In this document: positions 33,663 to 41,758 of the stretch, piece by piece | Layout: the number at the start of each line of letters is the position of its first letter | Position numbering within the stretch: position 1 is the stretch's first letter | Origin: Tepidiformaceae bacterium | GTDB taxonomy: Bacteria; Chloroflexota; Dehalococcoidia; Tepidiformales; Tepidiformaceae | Reading direction: 5' to 3' | NCBI GenBank assembly: GCA_958295975.1 | Contig: OY282446.1 | Span: 248,001-312,000, forward strand | DNA: 64,000 nt | Notes under the pieces: generated by a model | What the model was told of the DNA's origin: nothing | Databases searched by the model: none | Seen by the model: the letters and a program-made list of their open reading frames with translations, nothing else | Made by a program: the position numbers and the translations under genes

Positions 33663-34945
33663 GCGCCACGAAGCGAGGGAACGCCATGAAGCGCAGCAAC
33701 GCCATCGCCGCCATCGACATCGGCTCCACCAAGGTGACGGCGCTCGTCGCCGACGTGAACGAGTACGGGGAGACACGCGTGCTGGGCGTGGGCGTGGCCC
33801 CGGCCTCGGGGCTGTCGCGCGGCGTGATCGACAACATCCAGTCGGCGCGCAGCGCCGTGGCCATGGCCGTGGAGAAGGCGGAGCAGTCCTGCGGCATGCG
33901 CATCCTCAGCGCGGTGGCGGGCATCAGCGGGGGGCACCTCAGCTCCCAGAACAACCGCGGCATCGTGGCCATCCCCGACCGCACGCGGCCCATCACCGTG
34001 GAGGACCGCGAGCGCGCCGTGGAGGTGGCGGGGCAGATCAGCATTCCCACCAACCGCCAGATCATCCACATCATCCCGCGCGGCTACTGGATCGAGGGCA
34101 GCGATGCCGCCTCCGACCCGGTGGGCATGTACGGGGCGCGGCTCGACGCCGAGGCGCACATCGTCACGGGCGCCGTCTCCGCCGTGCAGAACCTCACCAA
34201 GTGCGTCGAGGGCGCGGGCGTGCAGCTCGACGAGATCGTGCTCGGCTCGCTGGCCTCGGCGCTGGGGGCGCTGGCCGGGGAGGAGCGCGAGCAGGGCGTG
34301 GCCGCCGTGGACATCGGCGGGAGCGACACGGCCATCTGCGTCTACGAGGACGGGGCCGTGGCGCACACGGCCACGCTGCCGCTGGGCGGCGCCCACCTCA
34401 CGCAGGACCTGGCGCGGCTGCTGCGCTGCCCGTGGGAGAGCGCCGAGCGCCTCAAGTGCGAACACGGCTCCGCCCTCGCCGGGGCCGAACCCGCCGGGGC
34501 GGCGGAGGAGGTGGAGGTGCGCGCCTTCGGCACGAACGCGGAGAAGCGCGTGGCCGTCTCGCACGTGGCCGACATCCTGCAGGCGCGCACGGAGGAGATC
34601 CTGGAGATGGTGGCCATCGAGCTGAAGCGCGCGGGCTACCTCGACCGGCTGGCGGCGGGGCTGGTGCTCACGGGCGGCGCCAGCCAGCTGCGCGGCATCG
34701 CCGATCTGGCCGAGCTGCGGCTGGGGCTGCCCGCGCGCACGGGCGCGCCGCGCGGCTGCGCCGGGCTGACCGAGATCGTGGCCACGCCCGCCTACGCCAC
34801 GGCCGTGGGGCTGGCCCGCCACGCCCTGCGCGAGAGCGCCCCCTTCCACCAGCCCGCCACCGCCCGCCAGCGGGAGGGCGAGGCGGCCTTTCCCAAAATC
34901 CTCAACCGTCTGGCCGCCTTCGGGCGGGCCTTCATTCCCCAGTAA
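33659..34945 (+). CDS. ftsA: Cell division protein FtsA
   Basis: This 428-residue actin-like ATPase tethers FtsZ to the membrane. It has the phosphate-1 loop IAAIDIGSTKVTALVADV and the SHS2 domain with GVIDNIQSARSAVAMAVEKAEQ and SAVAGISGGHLSSQNNRG. VAAVDIGGSDTAICVYEDG and LVLTGGASQLRGIADLAE follow. The C-terminal amphipathic helix FPKILNRLAAFGRAFIPQ is the expected membrane-targeting sequence. ATG 33659 overlaps ftsQ (ATGA); ATG 33686 with a nearby GAGGGA is a second candidate start. Confidence 0.95.
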   Translation: MSATKRGNAMKRSNAIAAIDIGSTKVTALVADVNEYGETRVLGVGVAPASGLSRGVIDNIQSARSAVAMAVEKAEQSCGMRILSAVAGISGGHLSSQNNRGIVAIPDRTRPITVEDRERAVEVAGQISIPTNRQIIHIIPRGYWIEGSDAASDPVGMYGARLDAEAHIVTGAVSAVQNLTKCVEGAGVQLDEIVLGSLASALGALAGEEREQGVAAVDIGGSDTAICVYEDGAVAHTATLPLGGAHLTQDLARLLRCPWESAERLKCEHGSALAGAEPAGAAEEVEVRAFGTNAEKRVAVSHVADILQARTEEILEMVAIELKRAGYLDRLAAGLVLTGGASQLRGIADLAELRLGLPARTGAPRGCAGLTEIVATPAYATAVGLARHALRESAPFHQPATARQREGEAAFPKILNRLAAFGRAFIPQ

Positions 34946-34982
34946 CGAACGCAGCACCACGCAAAGGAGGCGCGCCAACCGC

Positions 34983-35051
34983 TTGAACGACGAACGCATC
35001 CAGACAACGCCAGTCACATCGCATCGCAAACGCAACGGAGGAAAGCAGTGA
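34983..35051 (+). CDS. Putative 22-codon leader ORF coupled to ftsZ
   Basis: The ftsA-ftsZ gap holds AGGAGG (34965-34970). It is followed 12 nt later by a TTG that opens 22 codons. The stop codon of this frame is TGA at 35049-35051, overlapping the ftsZ GTG start as GTGA. This is the same coupling seen between the other genes of the operon. The peptide is basic and polar, with no recognised motif. The TTG start and the long spacing make it uncertain; it may instead be an untranslated leader. Confidence 0.3.
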   Translation: MNDERIQTTPVTSHRKRNGGKQ

Positions 35052-36172
35052 GTCACATCGACAGGGAACTTCTGCCCGACATCAAGGTCATCGGCGTGGG
35101 CGGGGGCGGGGGCAACGCCGTCAACCGCATGGTGCGCGCCAGGATTCCCGGCGTGGCCTTCGTGGCCGTGAACACGGACGCGCAGGCGCTCAGCACCTCG
35201 GAGGCGGAGCTGAGCCTTCGCATCGGGGACAAGCTGACGAAGGGCCTGGGCGTGGGCGGCGACCCCACGCGCGGCGAACGCGCCGCCGAGGAGAGCCGCG
35301 CCGAGCTGGCGGAGGCGCTGCATGGCGCCGAAATGGTGTTCGTGGCCGCGGGCATGGGCGGCGGCACGGGCACGGGCGCGGCCCCGGTGGTGGCCGAGGT
35401 GGCGCGCGAGGTCGGCGCCCTCACCATCGGCACCGTCACCACGCCCTTCGCCTGGGAGGGGGCGGCCCGCGCGCGCGCCGCGCAGGCCGGCATCGAGCGC
35501 ATGCGGGACAAGGTGGACACGCTCATCTCCATCCCCAACGCGCGCCTGCTGGAGAGCTGCCCCGAGGACCACACCGTGGAGCAGGCCTTCGAGACCGCCG
35601 ACGACGTGCTGCGCCAGGCGATCCAGGCGATCTCGAACATCATCAGCCAGAACGGGTCCATCAACCTCGATTTCAACGACGTGCGCACGGTGATGAGCCA
35701 GGCCGGGCCCGCCCTGCTCGCCATCGGTTCGGGCACGGGCGACAACCGCGCCGCCGAGGCCGCGCAGACGGCCACCTCCAGCCCGCTCCTCGATCAGACG
35801 ATCAACGGGGCCACGAACGTGCTCTTCAACGTGACCCACGACGGCACGCTGAAGCTGCGCGAGCTGGACATCGCCGCCCGCGTCATCGCGGAGGTGGTGG
35901 ACAGCACCGCCAACATCATCTTCGGCACCGTGGTCGACCCCGCCGTGGGCGAGACGGTGCACATGACCGTGATCGCCACGGGCTTCACGCCCGCGCAGCC
36001 CATGGTGGGCCTGTCGAAGCCGGGCCGGGGCCGCTCCGTCAGCCTCGAACTGCCCGGCATTTCCCACGAAGAGGACGCCGAACTGCCGGCGTTTCTCCGG
36101 CGCAACATCCGCTCCATGGGCGAATACGGCGCCAACGGCGATCGGGGAACGACGCTGACCGAAAGGAGGTAG
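35048..36172 (+). CDS. ftsZ: Cell division protein FtsZ
   Basis: This 374-residue tubulin homologue forms the Z-ring. It shows IKVIGVGGGGGNAVNRMV, VNTDAQAL, the tubulin signature GMGGGTGTGAAPVVAEVA, TTPFAWEG and the T7 catalytic loop INLDFNDVRTVM. GTVVDPAVGETVHMTVIATGF is near the end of the GTPase core. After a short linker the tail ELPAFLRRNIRSMGEYG is the conserved partner-binding segment. GTG 35048 has a good Shine-Dalgarno (ACGGAGGAAAG). It is the last gene of the cluster and is followed by a hairpin. Confidence 0.98.
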   Translation: MSHIDRELLPDIKVIGVGGGGGNAVNRMVRARIPGVAFVAVNTDAQALSTSEAELSLRIGDKLTKGLGVGGDPTRGERAAEESRAELAEALHGAEMVFVAAGMGGGTGTGAAPVVAEVAREVGALTIGTVTTPFAWEGAARARAAQAGIERMRDKVDTLISIPNARLLESCPEDHTVEQAFETADDVLRQAIQAISNIISQNGSINLDFNDVRTVMSQAGPALLAIGSGTGDNRAAEAAQTATSSPLLDQTINGATNVLFNVTHDGTLKLRELDIAARVIAEVVDSTANIIFGTVVDPAVGETVHMTVIATGFTPAQPMVGLSKPGRGRSVSLELPGISHEEDAELPAFLRRNIRSMGEYGANGDRGTTLTERR

Positions 36173-36230
36173 CCGCCAGACCGCGCGCACGGTCGGTCCC
36201 TTCGCGGGGACCGCTCCCCGACCGGACCAG

Positions 36231-36264
36231 CGGGCCCGGCGCTTTGGAGAGAGCGCCGGGCCCG
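36231..36264 (+). terminator. Strong hairpin at the end of the dcw operon
   Basis: A perfect 13-bp GC-rich stem (36231-36243 with 36252-36264) has an 8-nt loop, TTGGAGAG. There is no T run, so it may act as a Rho-assisted terminator or a 3'-end stabiliser. A second inverted element (GGTCCC/GGGACC region, 36195-36222) lies just upstream. Confidence 0.6.
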
Positions 36265-36294
36265 CGCCTCGTCCGCACGGGGCGCGCGGAGCGC

Positions 36295-36720
36295 TCAGGT
36301 TAGCCAGCCGTCCTCGGGCAGCGGCTCGCGGGGCACGTCCTCGTCCGCGTTGACCATGTGGCGGGCGAGGGGCTCCATGCGTGCCCAGAGGGCGTCGAGG
36401 TCCGCCGCCGCCAGCGCGCGCCCCTCCAGCGCCGCGCGCATGTGCGCCAGCCAGCGGTCGGCGTGGGCCTCGGTGATGACGAAGGGGAAATGGCGGCGGC
36501 GCAGGCGCGGATGGCCGCGGCGCTCGGAGTAGCGCGGCTCGCCGCCCAGCCACTGTTCGAGGAAGAGGGCCAGCTTCTCGCGGCCCGGGCGCAGGTCGGC
36601 GGGGTAGAGGGCGCGCAGGAAGGCGTCGGCGGCGACGGCCGCGTAGAAGTCGGCGGCCAGCGCCTCCACGCCCGCGCGCCCGCCGAGGCGCGCGAACGGC
36701 GTGTCCGCCCCGCCGCTCAC
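36295..36720 (-). CDS. Truncated haemoglobin, group II-like
   Basis: This 141-residue globin of the 2/2 fold is close to the group II (TrHbO) type. Evidence is FARLGGRAGVEALAADFYAAVAADAFLRALYP, LALFLEQWLGGEPRYSERRGHPRLRRRHFPFVI and the helix RWLAHMRAAL. The proximal His lies in RRRHFPFVI. Such proteins bind O2 or NO and are linked to oxygen handling or nitrosative stress. GTG 36720 overlaps the stop of the ABC permease (GTGA), so it belongs to the same operon. Confidence 0.9.
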   Translation of the reverse strand: MSGGADTPFARLGGRAGVEALAADFYAAVAADAFLRALYPADLRPGREKLALFLEQWLGGEPRYSERRGHPRLRRRHFPFVITEAHADRWLAHMRAALEGRALAAADLDALWARMEPLARHMVNADEDVPREPLPEDGWLT

Positions 36721-37478
36721 GAGGTGCGCCAGCGCAGCGCGAGGAAGGTGAGCGTGAAGGAGACCGCCCCGAAGCCCAGCGTGGCGAGCCCGCCCCAGAG
36801 CAGGTCGAGCCCGTCCCAGCCGTCGATGATGAGCGAGCGCTGCGCCTCCAGGATGTAGGTGATGGGGTTGGCGGTGGCCAGCGCCTCCAGCCAGCCCGCG
36901 TACACCTCCTTCGGCGCGAAGGCGGTGGAGAGGAAGATGAGGGGGAAGAAGAAGAGGCCGCCCGCCGCCGCGGCCTGGGGGCTGCCCGTGCGCAGGGCGA
37001 TGGCGGCGTTGATGCCCGAGTAGCCCATGCCGAAGCCGAACGACCCCAGCAGCAGCACGGCCACGCCCCCCGGCCCCGCGTCGAAGCCCGATCCGAAGGC
37101 GATGCCCACGACCACGATCAGCGCGGTGATGGCGAGCGTGCGCACGCCGTCGGCGGCGATGCGCCCCAGCACGATGGCCGAGCGCGGCGCGGGCGTGAGC
37201 AGCAGCTTGTCGAAGTAGCCGCGCTGGATGTCGGTGATGGTGCCCAGCCCGGCGCTCACGGAGATGTTGGCCGCCGCCGACAGGATCGCCACGGGGACCT
37301 GGAAGCCCATGAAGTTGTCCACCCCGAAGGAGTCCCCCGCGATGGGCCCGATGGCGCCCACCAGCACGGCCAGGAAGAAGAGGGGGATGATGATGTTGCC
37401 CGCCTCCTGCGCGGGCTGGCGCACGGCCTCGCGCAGGGAGCGCCGGGTGAGGTGCCAGACCGTGGCCGCCGTGCGCAT
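36717..37478 (-). CDS. ABC-2 type exporter permease
   Basis: A 253-residue membrane protein with about six helices and the ABC-2 permease pattern. It begins with RTAATVWHLTRRSLREAVRQPAQE and contains the DIQRGYFDKLLLTPAPRSAIVLGRIAADGVR cytoplasmic loop typical of DrrB-like permeases. FFPLIFLSTAFAPKEVYAGWLEALATANPITYILEAQR follows near the C-terminus. With the adjacent ATPase it forms an exporter of unknown, probably hydrophobic, substrates. Its ATG shares one base with the ATPase stop (TGATG). Confidence 0.9.
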   Translation of the reverse strand: MRTAATVWHLTRRSLREAVRQPAQEAGNIIIPLFFLAVLVGAIGPIAGDSFGVDNFMGFQVPVAILSAAANISVSAGLGTITDIQRGYFDKLLLTPAPRSAIVLGRIAADGVRTLAITALIVVVGIAFGSGFDAGPGGVAVLLLGSFGFGMGYSGINAAIALRTGSPQAAAAGGLFFFPLIFLSTAFAPKEVYAGWLEALATANPITYILEAQRSLIIDGWDGLDLLWGGLATLGFGAVSFTLTFLALRWRTS

Positions 37479-38452
37479 CAGGCCGCGCCTCCGTCCGCGG
37501 GCATCTCGCCCGCCCGCAGGTGGCGGCCCGTGGCCTGCAGGAACACGTCGTCGAGGCTGGGCTGCGCGATGGACACGTCCCCCACCTCGACGCCGGCCTC
37601 GTCGAGCGCCAGCACGATGCGGGCCACCGCGCGCGCGCCGTTGGGCACGTAGACGACGGCGGCGCCGTCCGCCCGCTGCACGCGCTCGACGGCGGGCACG
37701 GCGGCGGCGGCCTCGGCGGCGCGGTCGAGCGCCTCCGCGGGGCCGCCCACGCGCACGGTCACCACGTCCGTGCCGATGGTGGCCTTCAGGTCAGCGGGCG
37801 AGCCGCGCGCGATGACGCGGCCCTCGTCGATGATGGCGAGGTCGTGCGCGAGGCGGTCCGCCTCCTCGAGGTACTGCGTGGTGAGGAAGACGGTGATGCC
37901 GTCCTCCGCGCAGAGCTGGTTCACGTAGCGCCAAACGGCCTCGCGGCTGGCCGGGTCGAGGCCGGTCGTGGGTTCGTCGAGGAAGAGCACGCTGGGCCAG
38001 TGGATGAGGGCGGCGGCCAGGTCGAGGCGGCGCTTCATGCCCCCCGAATAGCCGCCCACGGCGCGGTCGGCGGCCCCCGCCAGGTCCACGATCTCCAGCA
38101 GGTCGCGCACGCGGCGGCGCACCTGTGCGCCGGGCATGCCGAAGAGGCGTCCCTGCAGGGTGAGCAACTCGCGGCCCGTCTGCAGGTCGTCGAGGCCCGC
38201 CTCCTGCAGGGCCACGCCGATGCGCCGCCGCACGGCCCGCGCCTCGGCCACGATGTCCAGCCCCTCCACGCGCGCGCTGCCGGCGGTGGGCTTCAGCAGC
38301 GTGGTCAACATGCGGATGGTGGTGGTCTTGCCGGAGCCGTTGGCGCCGAGGAAGCCGAAGATGGCGCCGCGCGCGATCTCGATGTCGATGCCGTTCACGG
38401 CCCGCACCTCGCCGAAATGCTTCGTCAGCCCCTCGGCCACGATCGCGCTCAT
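37478..38452 (-). CDS. ABC exporter ATP-binding protein, DrrA-like
   Basis: A 324-residue ATPase. Walker A is GFLGANGSGKTTT. The Q-loop region is GVALQEAGLDDLQTGRELL, the signature is VGGYSGGMKRRLDLAAAL, Walker B is VLFLDEPTTGLD, and the switch region is TVFLTTQYLEEADRL. The C-terminal extension ending AQPSLDDVFLQATGRH is typical of the DrrA/daunorubicin-resistance group. A TACGCT box 7 nt before ATG 38452 gives a second, leaderless promoter inside the upstream gene. The start also overlaps the GDPD gene stop (ATGA). Confidence 0.93.
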   Translation of the reverse strand: MSAIVAEGLTKHFGEVRAVNGIDIEIARGAIFGFLGANGSGKTTTIRMLTTLLKPTAGSARVEGLDIVAEARAVRRRIGVALQEAGLDDLQTGRELLTLQGRLFGMPGAQVRRRVRDLLEIVDLAGAADRAVGGYSGGMKRRLDLAAALIHWPSVLFLDEPTTGLDPASREAVWRYVNQLCAEDGITVFLTTQYLEEADRLAHDLAIIDEGRVIARGSPADLKATIGTDVVTVRVGGPAEALDRAAEAAAAVPAVERVQRADGAAVVYVPNGARAVARIVLALDEAGVEVGDVSIAQPSLDDVFLQATGRHLRAGEMPADGGAA

Positions 38453-39159
38453 GGATGCGAGCGTAGGGGACCTCGGCGAGCGCGCAAGGCAGGGAGAGCG
38501 GTTCCGGCCACGACGGCGGCGAGCAGGTCGAGGTTGTCGCTGTTCACGCCCGCCGCGCCCGCCGCCAGCGCCTGCGCCAGCGCGGCGCGCGTGTTGACGG
38601 GCCAGACGCAGGCGTCCACGCCGCGCGCGGCCAGTTCGCGCATGGCTTCGGGTTGCGCGAGCGTGGCGTGGAGGGAGAGCGCGCGGAAGCGTCCGCCGAG
38701 TTCGGGCATGAGCGCCGCCAGCTCCCCGGGCCAGGCCGCCGAGGGCAGCAGGCGCACGTGCGCCATGCCCTCGAAGGGCGCGAGCAGCGGCCACGCGCGC
38801 GCCGTCACGGCGTAGGGCGCGCCCGGCAGGCGGCGCTCAAAGGCGGCGGCCACCGCCTTCGACAGGGCCGGCGATTCCGTCTTCAGGTCCACCATCAGGG
38901 GCAGGTCGCGCGCGGCGGCCTCGAGCACGGCCTCGAGCTCGAGGCGCGGCCACGCGGGCGCGATGCGCCAGCCCTCGCGCAGCAGGGGCAGCGGGCCGAG
39001 CGCGCGCGCGTGGCGCACCTCCAGCCGCCCGCGATGCAGCCACAGGTCGAGCTCGGCCAGGTCCGCGCCGATGGCCTTCGCGCGGGCGAGGCGGGGGAGG
39101 CAGTTGCCCGCGCGGTGGGCGATGGCGAGGGGGCGGCCCCGCGGGCGCGCATCGCTCAC
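38449..39159 (-). CDS. Glycerophosphodiester phosphodiesterase-like protein
   Basis: This 236-residue TIM-barrel protein is of the GDPD family, which hydrolyses glycerophosphodiesters to glycerol-3-phosphate and an alcohol. It opens with LAIAHRAGNCLPRLARAKAIGADLAELDLWLHRGRLEVRHA. The catalytic His and the ExD metal ligands (here AELDLWLH) are in the expected places. DLPLMVDLKTE and the C-terminal VWPVNTRAALAQALAAGAAGVNSDN also match. The first Glu that many GDPDs have after HRG..PEN is altered (HRAGNCLP), so activity is likely but not certain. GTG 39159 overlaps the thioesterase stop. Confidence 0.8.
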   Translation of the reverse strand: MSDARPRGRPLAIAHRAGNCLPRLARAKAIGADLAELDLWLHRGRLEVRHARALGPLPLLREGWRIAPAWPRLELEAVLEAAARDLPLMVDLKTESPALSKAVAAAFERRLPGAPYAVTARAWPLLAPFEGMAHVRLLPSAAWPGELAALMPELGGRFRALSLHATLAQPEAMRELAARGVDACVWPVNTRAALAQALAAGAAGVNSDNLDLLAAVVAGTALPALRARRGPLRSHP

Positions 39160-39560
39160 GGGGGCGGCGCGCCGCGCAGCAGCAGGGCCTGCACGTCCGG
39201 CGGCAGGGGCACGCCGCGCCCGCTCACGGTATCGAGCCAGGCCCAGACGTGCACGAAGGTGGCGACGGGCGTGCCGCGGGCGGTGGAGCGCACGGCGAAC
39301 TCCTGCTCGAAGGAGCGCTCGCCGGCGCGCACCGTGGCCACCTCGACGGTCGCGCCCTCGCGCCAGCCGAGGGGGGCGTGGTAGACGGCGCGCGTCTCGC
39401 GCTGCACAGCCACCACGTGGTCGGGCTTGGCCACGCCGCAGTGCGCCTCGAAGCGGGCGTAGGCCATCTCCGTGAGCGCCAGCAGCACGCCCGCGTGCAC
39501 GAAGCCGGTGTCCGCGTACGTATCGGAGTGGCGCGTCTCGAAGGCGGTGGTGAAGGCCAC
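39156..39560 (-). CDS. Acyl-CoA thioesterase, 4HBT hot-dog family
   Basis: This 134-residue hot-dog-fold protein resembles YbgC/4HBT thioesterases. It contains FETRHSDTYADTGFVHAGVLLALTEMAYARFEAHCG, where the Asp in the DT/DA region is the usual catalytic residue. VYHAPLGWREGATVEVATVRAGERSFEQEFAVRS follows. It probably hydrolyses acyl-CoAs; the substrate is unknown. The start is GTG 39560. It heads a minus-strand operon with the GDPD, the ABC exporter and the globin. Confidence 0.82.
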   Translation of the reverse strand: MAFTTAFETRHSDTYADTGFVHAGVLLALTEMAYARFEAHCGVAKPDHVVAVQRETRAVYHAPLGWREGATVEVATVRAGERSFEQEFAVRSTARGTPVATFVHVWAWLDTVSGRGVPLPPDVQALLLRGAPPP

Positions 39561-39639
39561 GCGCCCATCGTGGCCGCGCCGCGCGCGGGGGGCAAGCGGC
39601 GCGGGGGGGAAGACGAACGAGAGTATCGATCATGCTTTC

Positions 39640-40041
39640 TCAGGCATCGGGGCGAGGCCTGGGCCGCCGAATAGCCGACTCGACAATCATGTCCGCATCC
39701 AGTTGCGGGCTACGGGCTCGGCGCTCTTTGTGATACCGGCGCAGGGCGTTCTCCTTAGCATCGGCCATCCTCTCATCAAGAAGCGCGCCCTCGGCATTGC
39801 CCGCCATGCGCGACTTGGCCGCGCGCATCCGGATATACAGAACGTCAGCTCCGTCCCAATCACCGAACGACGCACATTCATACGCCTGATGGCTCATCTC
39901 ATCGTAGTCGGCCTGGTCCGGGTTTTCGGCAGCCCAGCGAGCCAAGCGCTCATAGTCAAAGCACTCAGAACAGAATCGTGCGCGCCGACGAATCAATTCC
40001 CGCAGGCCAAGACGGATATCACAGATCGAACACCGCAACAT
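39640..40041 (-). CDS. Zinc-ribbon hypothetical protein downstream of the methyltransferase
   Basis: A 133-residue protein with an N-terminal four-cysteine zinc-ribbon-like motif (CSICDIRLGL ... ARFCSECF). A helical, charged remainder follows (YDEMSHQAYECASFGDWDGADVLYIRMRAAKSRMAGNAEGAL). I do not recognise a family. ATG 40041 lies 2 nt after the stop of the methyltransferase-HNH gene, so it is almost certainly cotranslated with it and may work with it. Confidence 0.65.
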   Translation of the reverse strand: MLRCSICDIRLGLRELIRRRARFCSECFDYERLARWAAENPDQADYDEMSHQAYECASFGDWDGADVLYIRMRAAKSRMAGNAEGALLDERMADAKENALRRYHKERRARSPQLDADMIVESAIRRPRPRPDA

Positions 40042-40043
40042 GA

Positions 40044-41681
40044 TCACGCCAACTCCCCTCGCCTGGCTTGTCGCCGCATCATCATGTTGACCGCCCACTT
40101 GCGGGCGCGCTCAAGATGGACGAGCTGGTCCTGCTTCACCCACAGCAGTCCTTCTGCTTCACGGTCGTCCCGCAACTGCACCATCCTCAGCTTGTTCGAC
40201 TTCCGTCCGTTGCACTTGCTGCAGACGAGGCCGAGGTTGTACAGGTCGTCGGCCCCGCCTTCATCACCGTCGGCGGGATTGCGCGCGAACAGGTGATCGA
40301 TCTCCAGCTCGTCCGGATCCTCGGCGCCGTTCGGCAGCACGGGGCGCTTGCCACAGCCCCAGCAGACGCACCCGAATTCCGCCAGCAGGAGGTTCTTGCA
40401 CTCCTGCTTCGGGATGCTGCCGTTCCACACCGTGGCGCGACGCACGCCGCCCGTGGCCACTTCGAGCTCCGGCAGCAGCTGCTCGCGCGGCGTCATCTCG
40501 GCGGGGCCGACCACCCGCGACGGCTTGATCTCCAGATCATCGGCCCAGCCCGTCTGATGCTCGCCGTAAGCGGCGGGCGTGGCCTCGGTCATACCGTCCA
40601 TCGCATAGCCGTTCTTGTAGAAGCGGCGCTTGATCATGGTCCACGAGCGATAGGCATGGTCACAGGCGATCCAGCGGCGGTTCAGCCGCTCGGCAGCGAC
40701 GGCTGTGGTGGCGCATCCGGCAAAGACGTCGAGCACGACGTCGCCCGGGTTCGAGGATGCTGCGATGATGCGCTCGTACAGGGCGAGCGGTTTCTGCGTC
40801 GAGTAACCGGTCAGCTCATTCCGCCAGCCAGAGATATTGCTGATGTGCCCATCATTCCACCAATCGGTCGGAATTTTCCCTTTCTGATGACGCCCCTCGG
40901 ATGCGGTCCCCCTGTTTGCACCGTGCACGCCGCGGGCAGGGGTGAAATCAGCAACATACGGTAGTCGAACAGCATCTCCGTCGAAACGATGTTTTGGAGA
41001 CTTGGCGAAGAAGAGAATGGTATCGTATTTCCTCGGATACCAATTCTTCGCCGCACTTGGTCCAGTGTAACACCACGCGATTTGATTGCGGAAGTTCTCG
41101 CTGCCGAAGATCGTGTCCAGCAGCAAGCGCAGATGCGAGTTAGCCTTCCAGTCGCAATGGACGTAGATGCTGCCCGTGTCCTTCAGCACGCGGTGGCACT
41201 CGACCAGCCGCACGGCCATGAAGCAGATGTACGCCGCCATGCCCTGCCCCGCCGCCGCCATCGTGACGTCGATCACGCGGTACAGCCGCACCGCCAGCGA
41301 CGGGTCCGGCATCTTGTCACCGCTATCGACAGCGGCATCGTACGCACGCGCTTCGGCCCGCAGCTCGCGCATGAAACGCGCGTGGCTGGCGTTCTTCTCG
41401 ATGTCGCGCTCCCAGTTCCACAGGTCGTCGACCTTCGTGCCCGTCTCCAGCTCGGGGAAATCGGCCTCGGTCTTGTCCGGGTAGTGCTCCAGGAACAGCC
41501 CGATCTCCTCACCCTTCTCGCGGGCGGTGATCGGCGGCCTGGCCTCGCTGCGGAACGTCTCCATCTTCCCGAAGGGCGGGTCGATGGCGATCAGGTCGAT
41601 GCAGGCATCGTCCATCGACAGCAAGAACCGCAGGTTGTCCATGAGCGCCAGCGTGCGGTTCGGGAAGTTGGGTTCAGGCAC
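40044..41681 (-). CDS. DNA methyltransferase fused to HNH nuclease
   Basis: This 545-residue protein joins two activities. The N-terminal part is an N4/N6 amino-methyltransferase of the beta type, with motif IV IAIDPPF at about residue 34 and motif I LDVFAGCATTAVAAERLNRRWIACD near residue 310. The region in between is the probable target-recognition region. The C-terminal 120 residues form an HNH module: CWGCGKRP, then DELEIDHLFARNP, DDLYNLGLVCSKCNGRKSNK, with two CxxC pairs, the D-H pair and the final N. GTG 41681 follows GGAGG by 8 nt; TTG 41687 is too close to it. A TAGGAT box lies at 41720-41725. It could be a single-chain restriction-modification enzyme (inference). Confidence 0.85.
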   Translation of the reverse strand: MPEPNFPNRTLALMDNLRFLLSMDDACIDLIAIDPPFGKMETFRSEARPPITAREKGEEIGLFLEHYPDKTEADFPELETGTKVDDLWNWERDIEKNASHARFMRELRAEARAYDAAVDSGDKMPDPSLAVRLYRVIDVTMAAAGQGMAAYICFMAVRLVECHRVLKDTGSIYVHCDWKANSHLRLLLDTIFGSENFRNQIAWCYTGPSAAKNWYPRKYDTILFFAKSPKHRFDGDAVRLPYVADFTPARGVHGANRGTASEGRHQKGKIPTDWWNDGHISNISGWRNELTGYSTQKPLALYERIIAASSNPGDVVLDVFAGCATTAVAAERLNRRWIACDHAYRSWTMIKRRFYKNGYAMDGMTEATPAAYGEHQTGWADDLEIKPSRVVGPAEMTPREQLLPELEVATGGVRRATVWNGSIPKQECKNLLLAEFGCVCWGCGKRPVLPNGAEDPDELEIDHLFARNPADGDEGGADDLYNLGLVCSKCNGRKSNKLRMVQLRDDREAEGLLWVKQDQLVHLERARKWAVNMMMRRQARRGELA

Positions 41682-41719
41682 GGCCAAGCCTCCTCATGCG
41701 CCGCGGAGCGCCGACGGCC

Positions 41720-41725
41720 ATCCTA
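41720..41725 (-). promoter_or_regulatory. TAGGAT -10 box of the methyltransferase-HNH operon
   Basis: The box lies about 38 nt before GTG 41681, with GGAGG in between. Confidence 0.4.
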
Positions 41726-41758
41726 GCACGGGCGCGCTACTGCGGGGGGGAGCCGCGC

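Noticed and set aside
41740-41750. G7 runs near 41743 and 39602 as further slippage switches
   Set aside because: They lie outside coding or promoter regions of nearby genes and are short enough to be chance in this GC-rich DNA.
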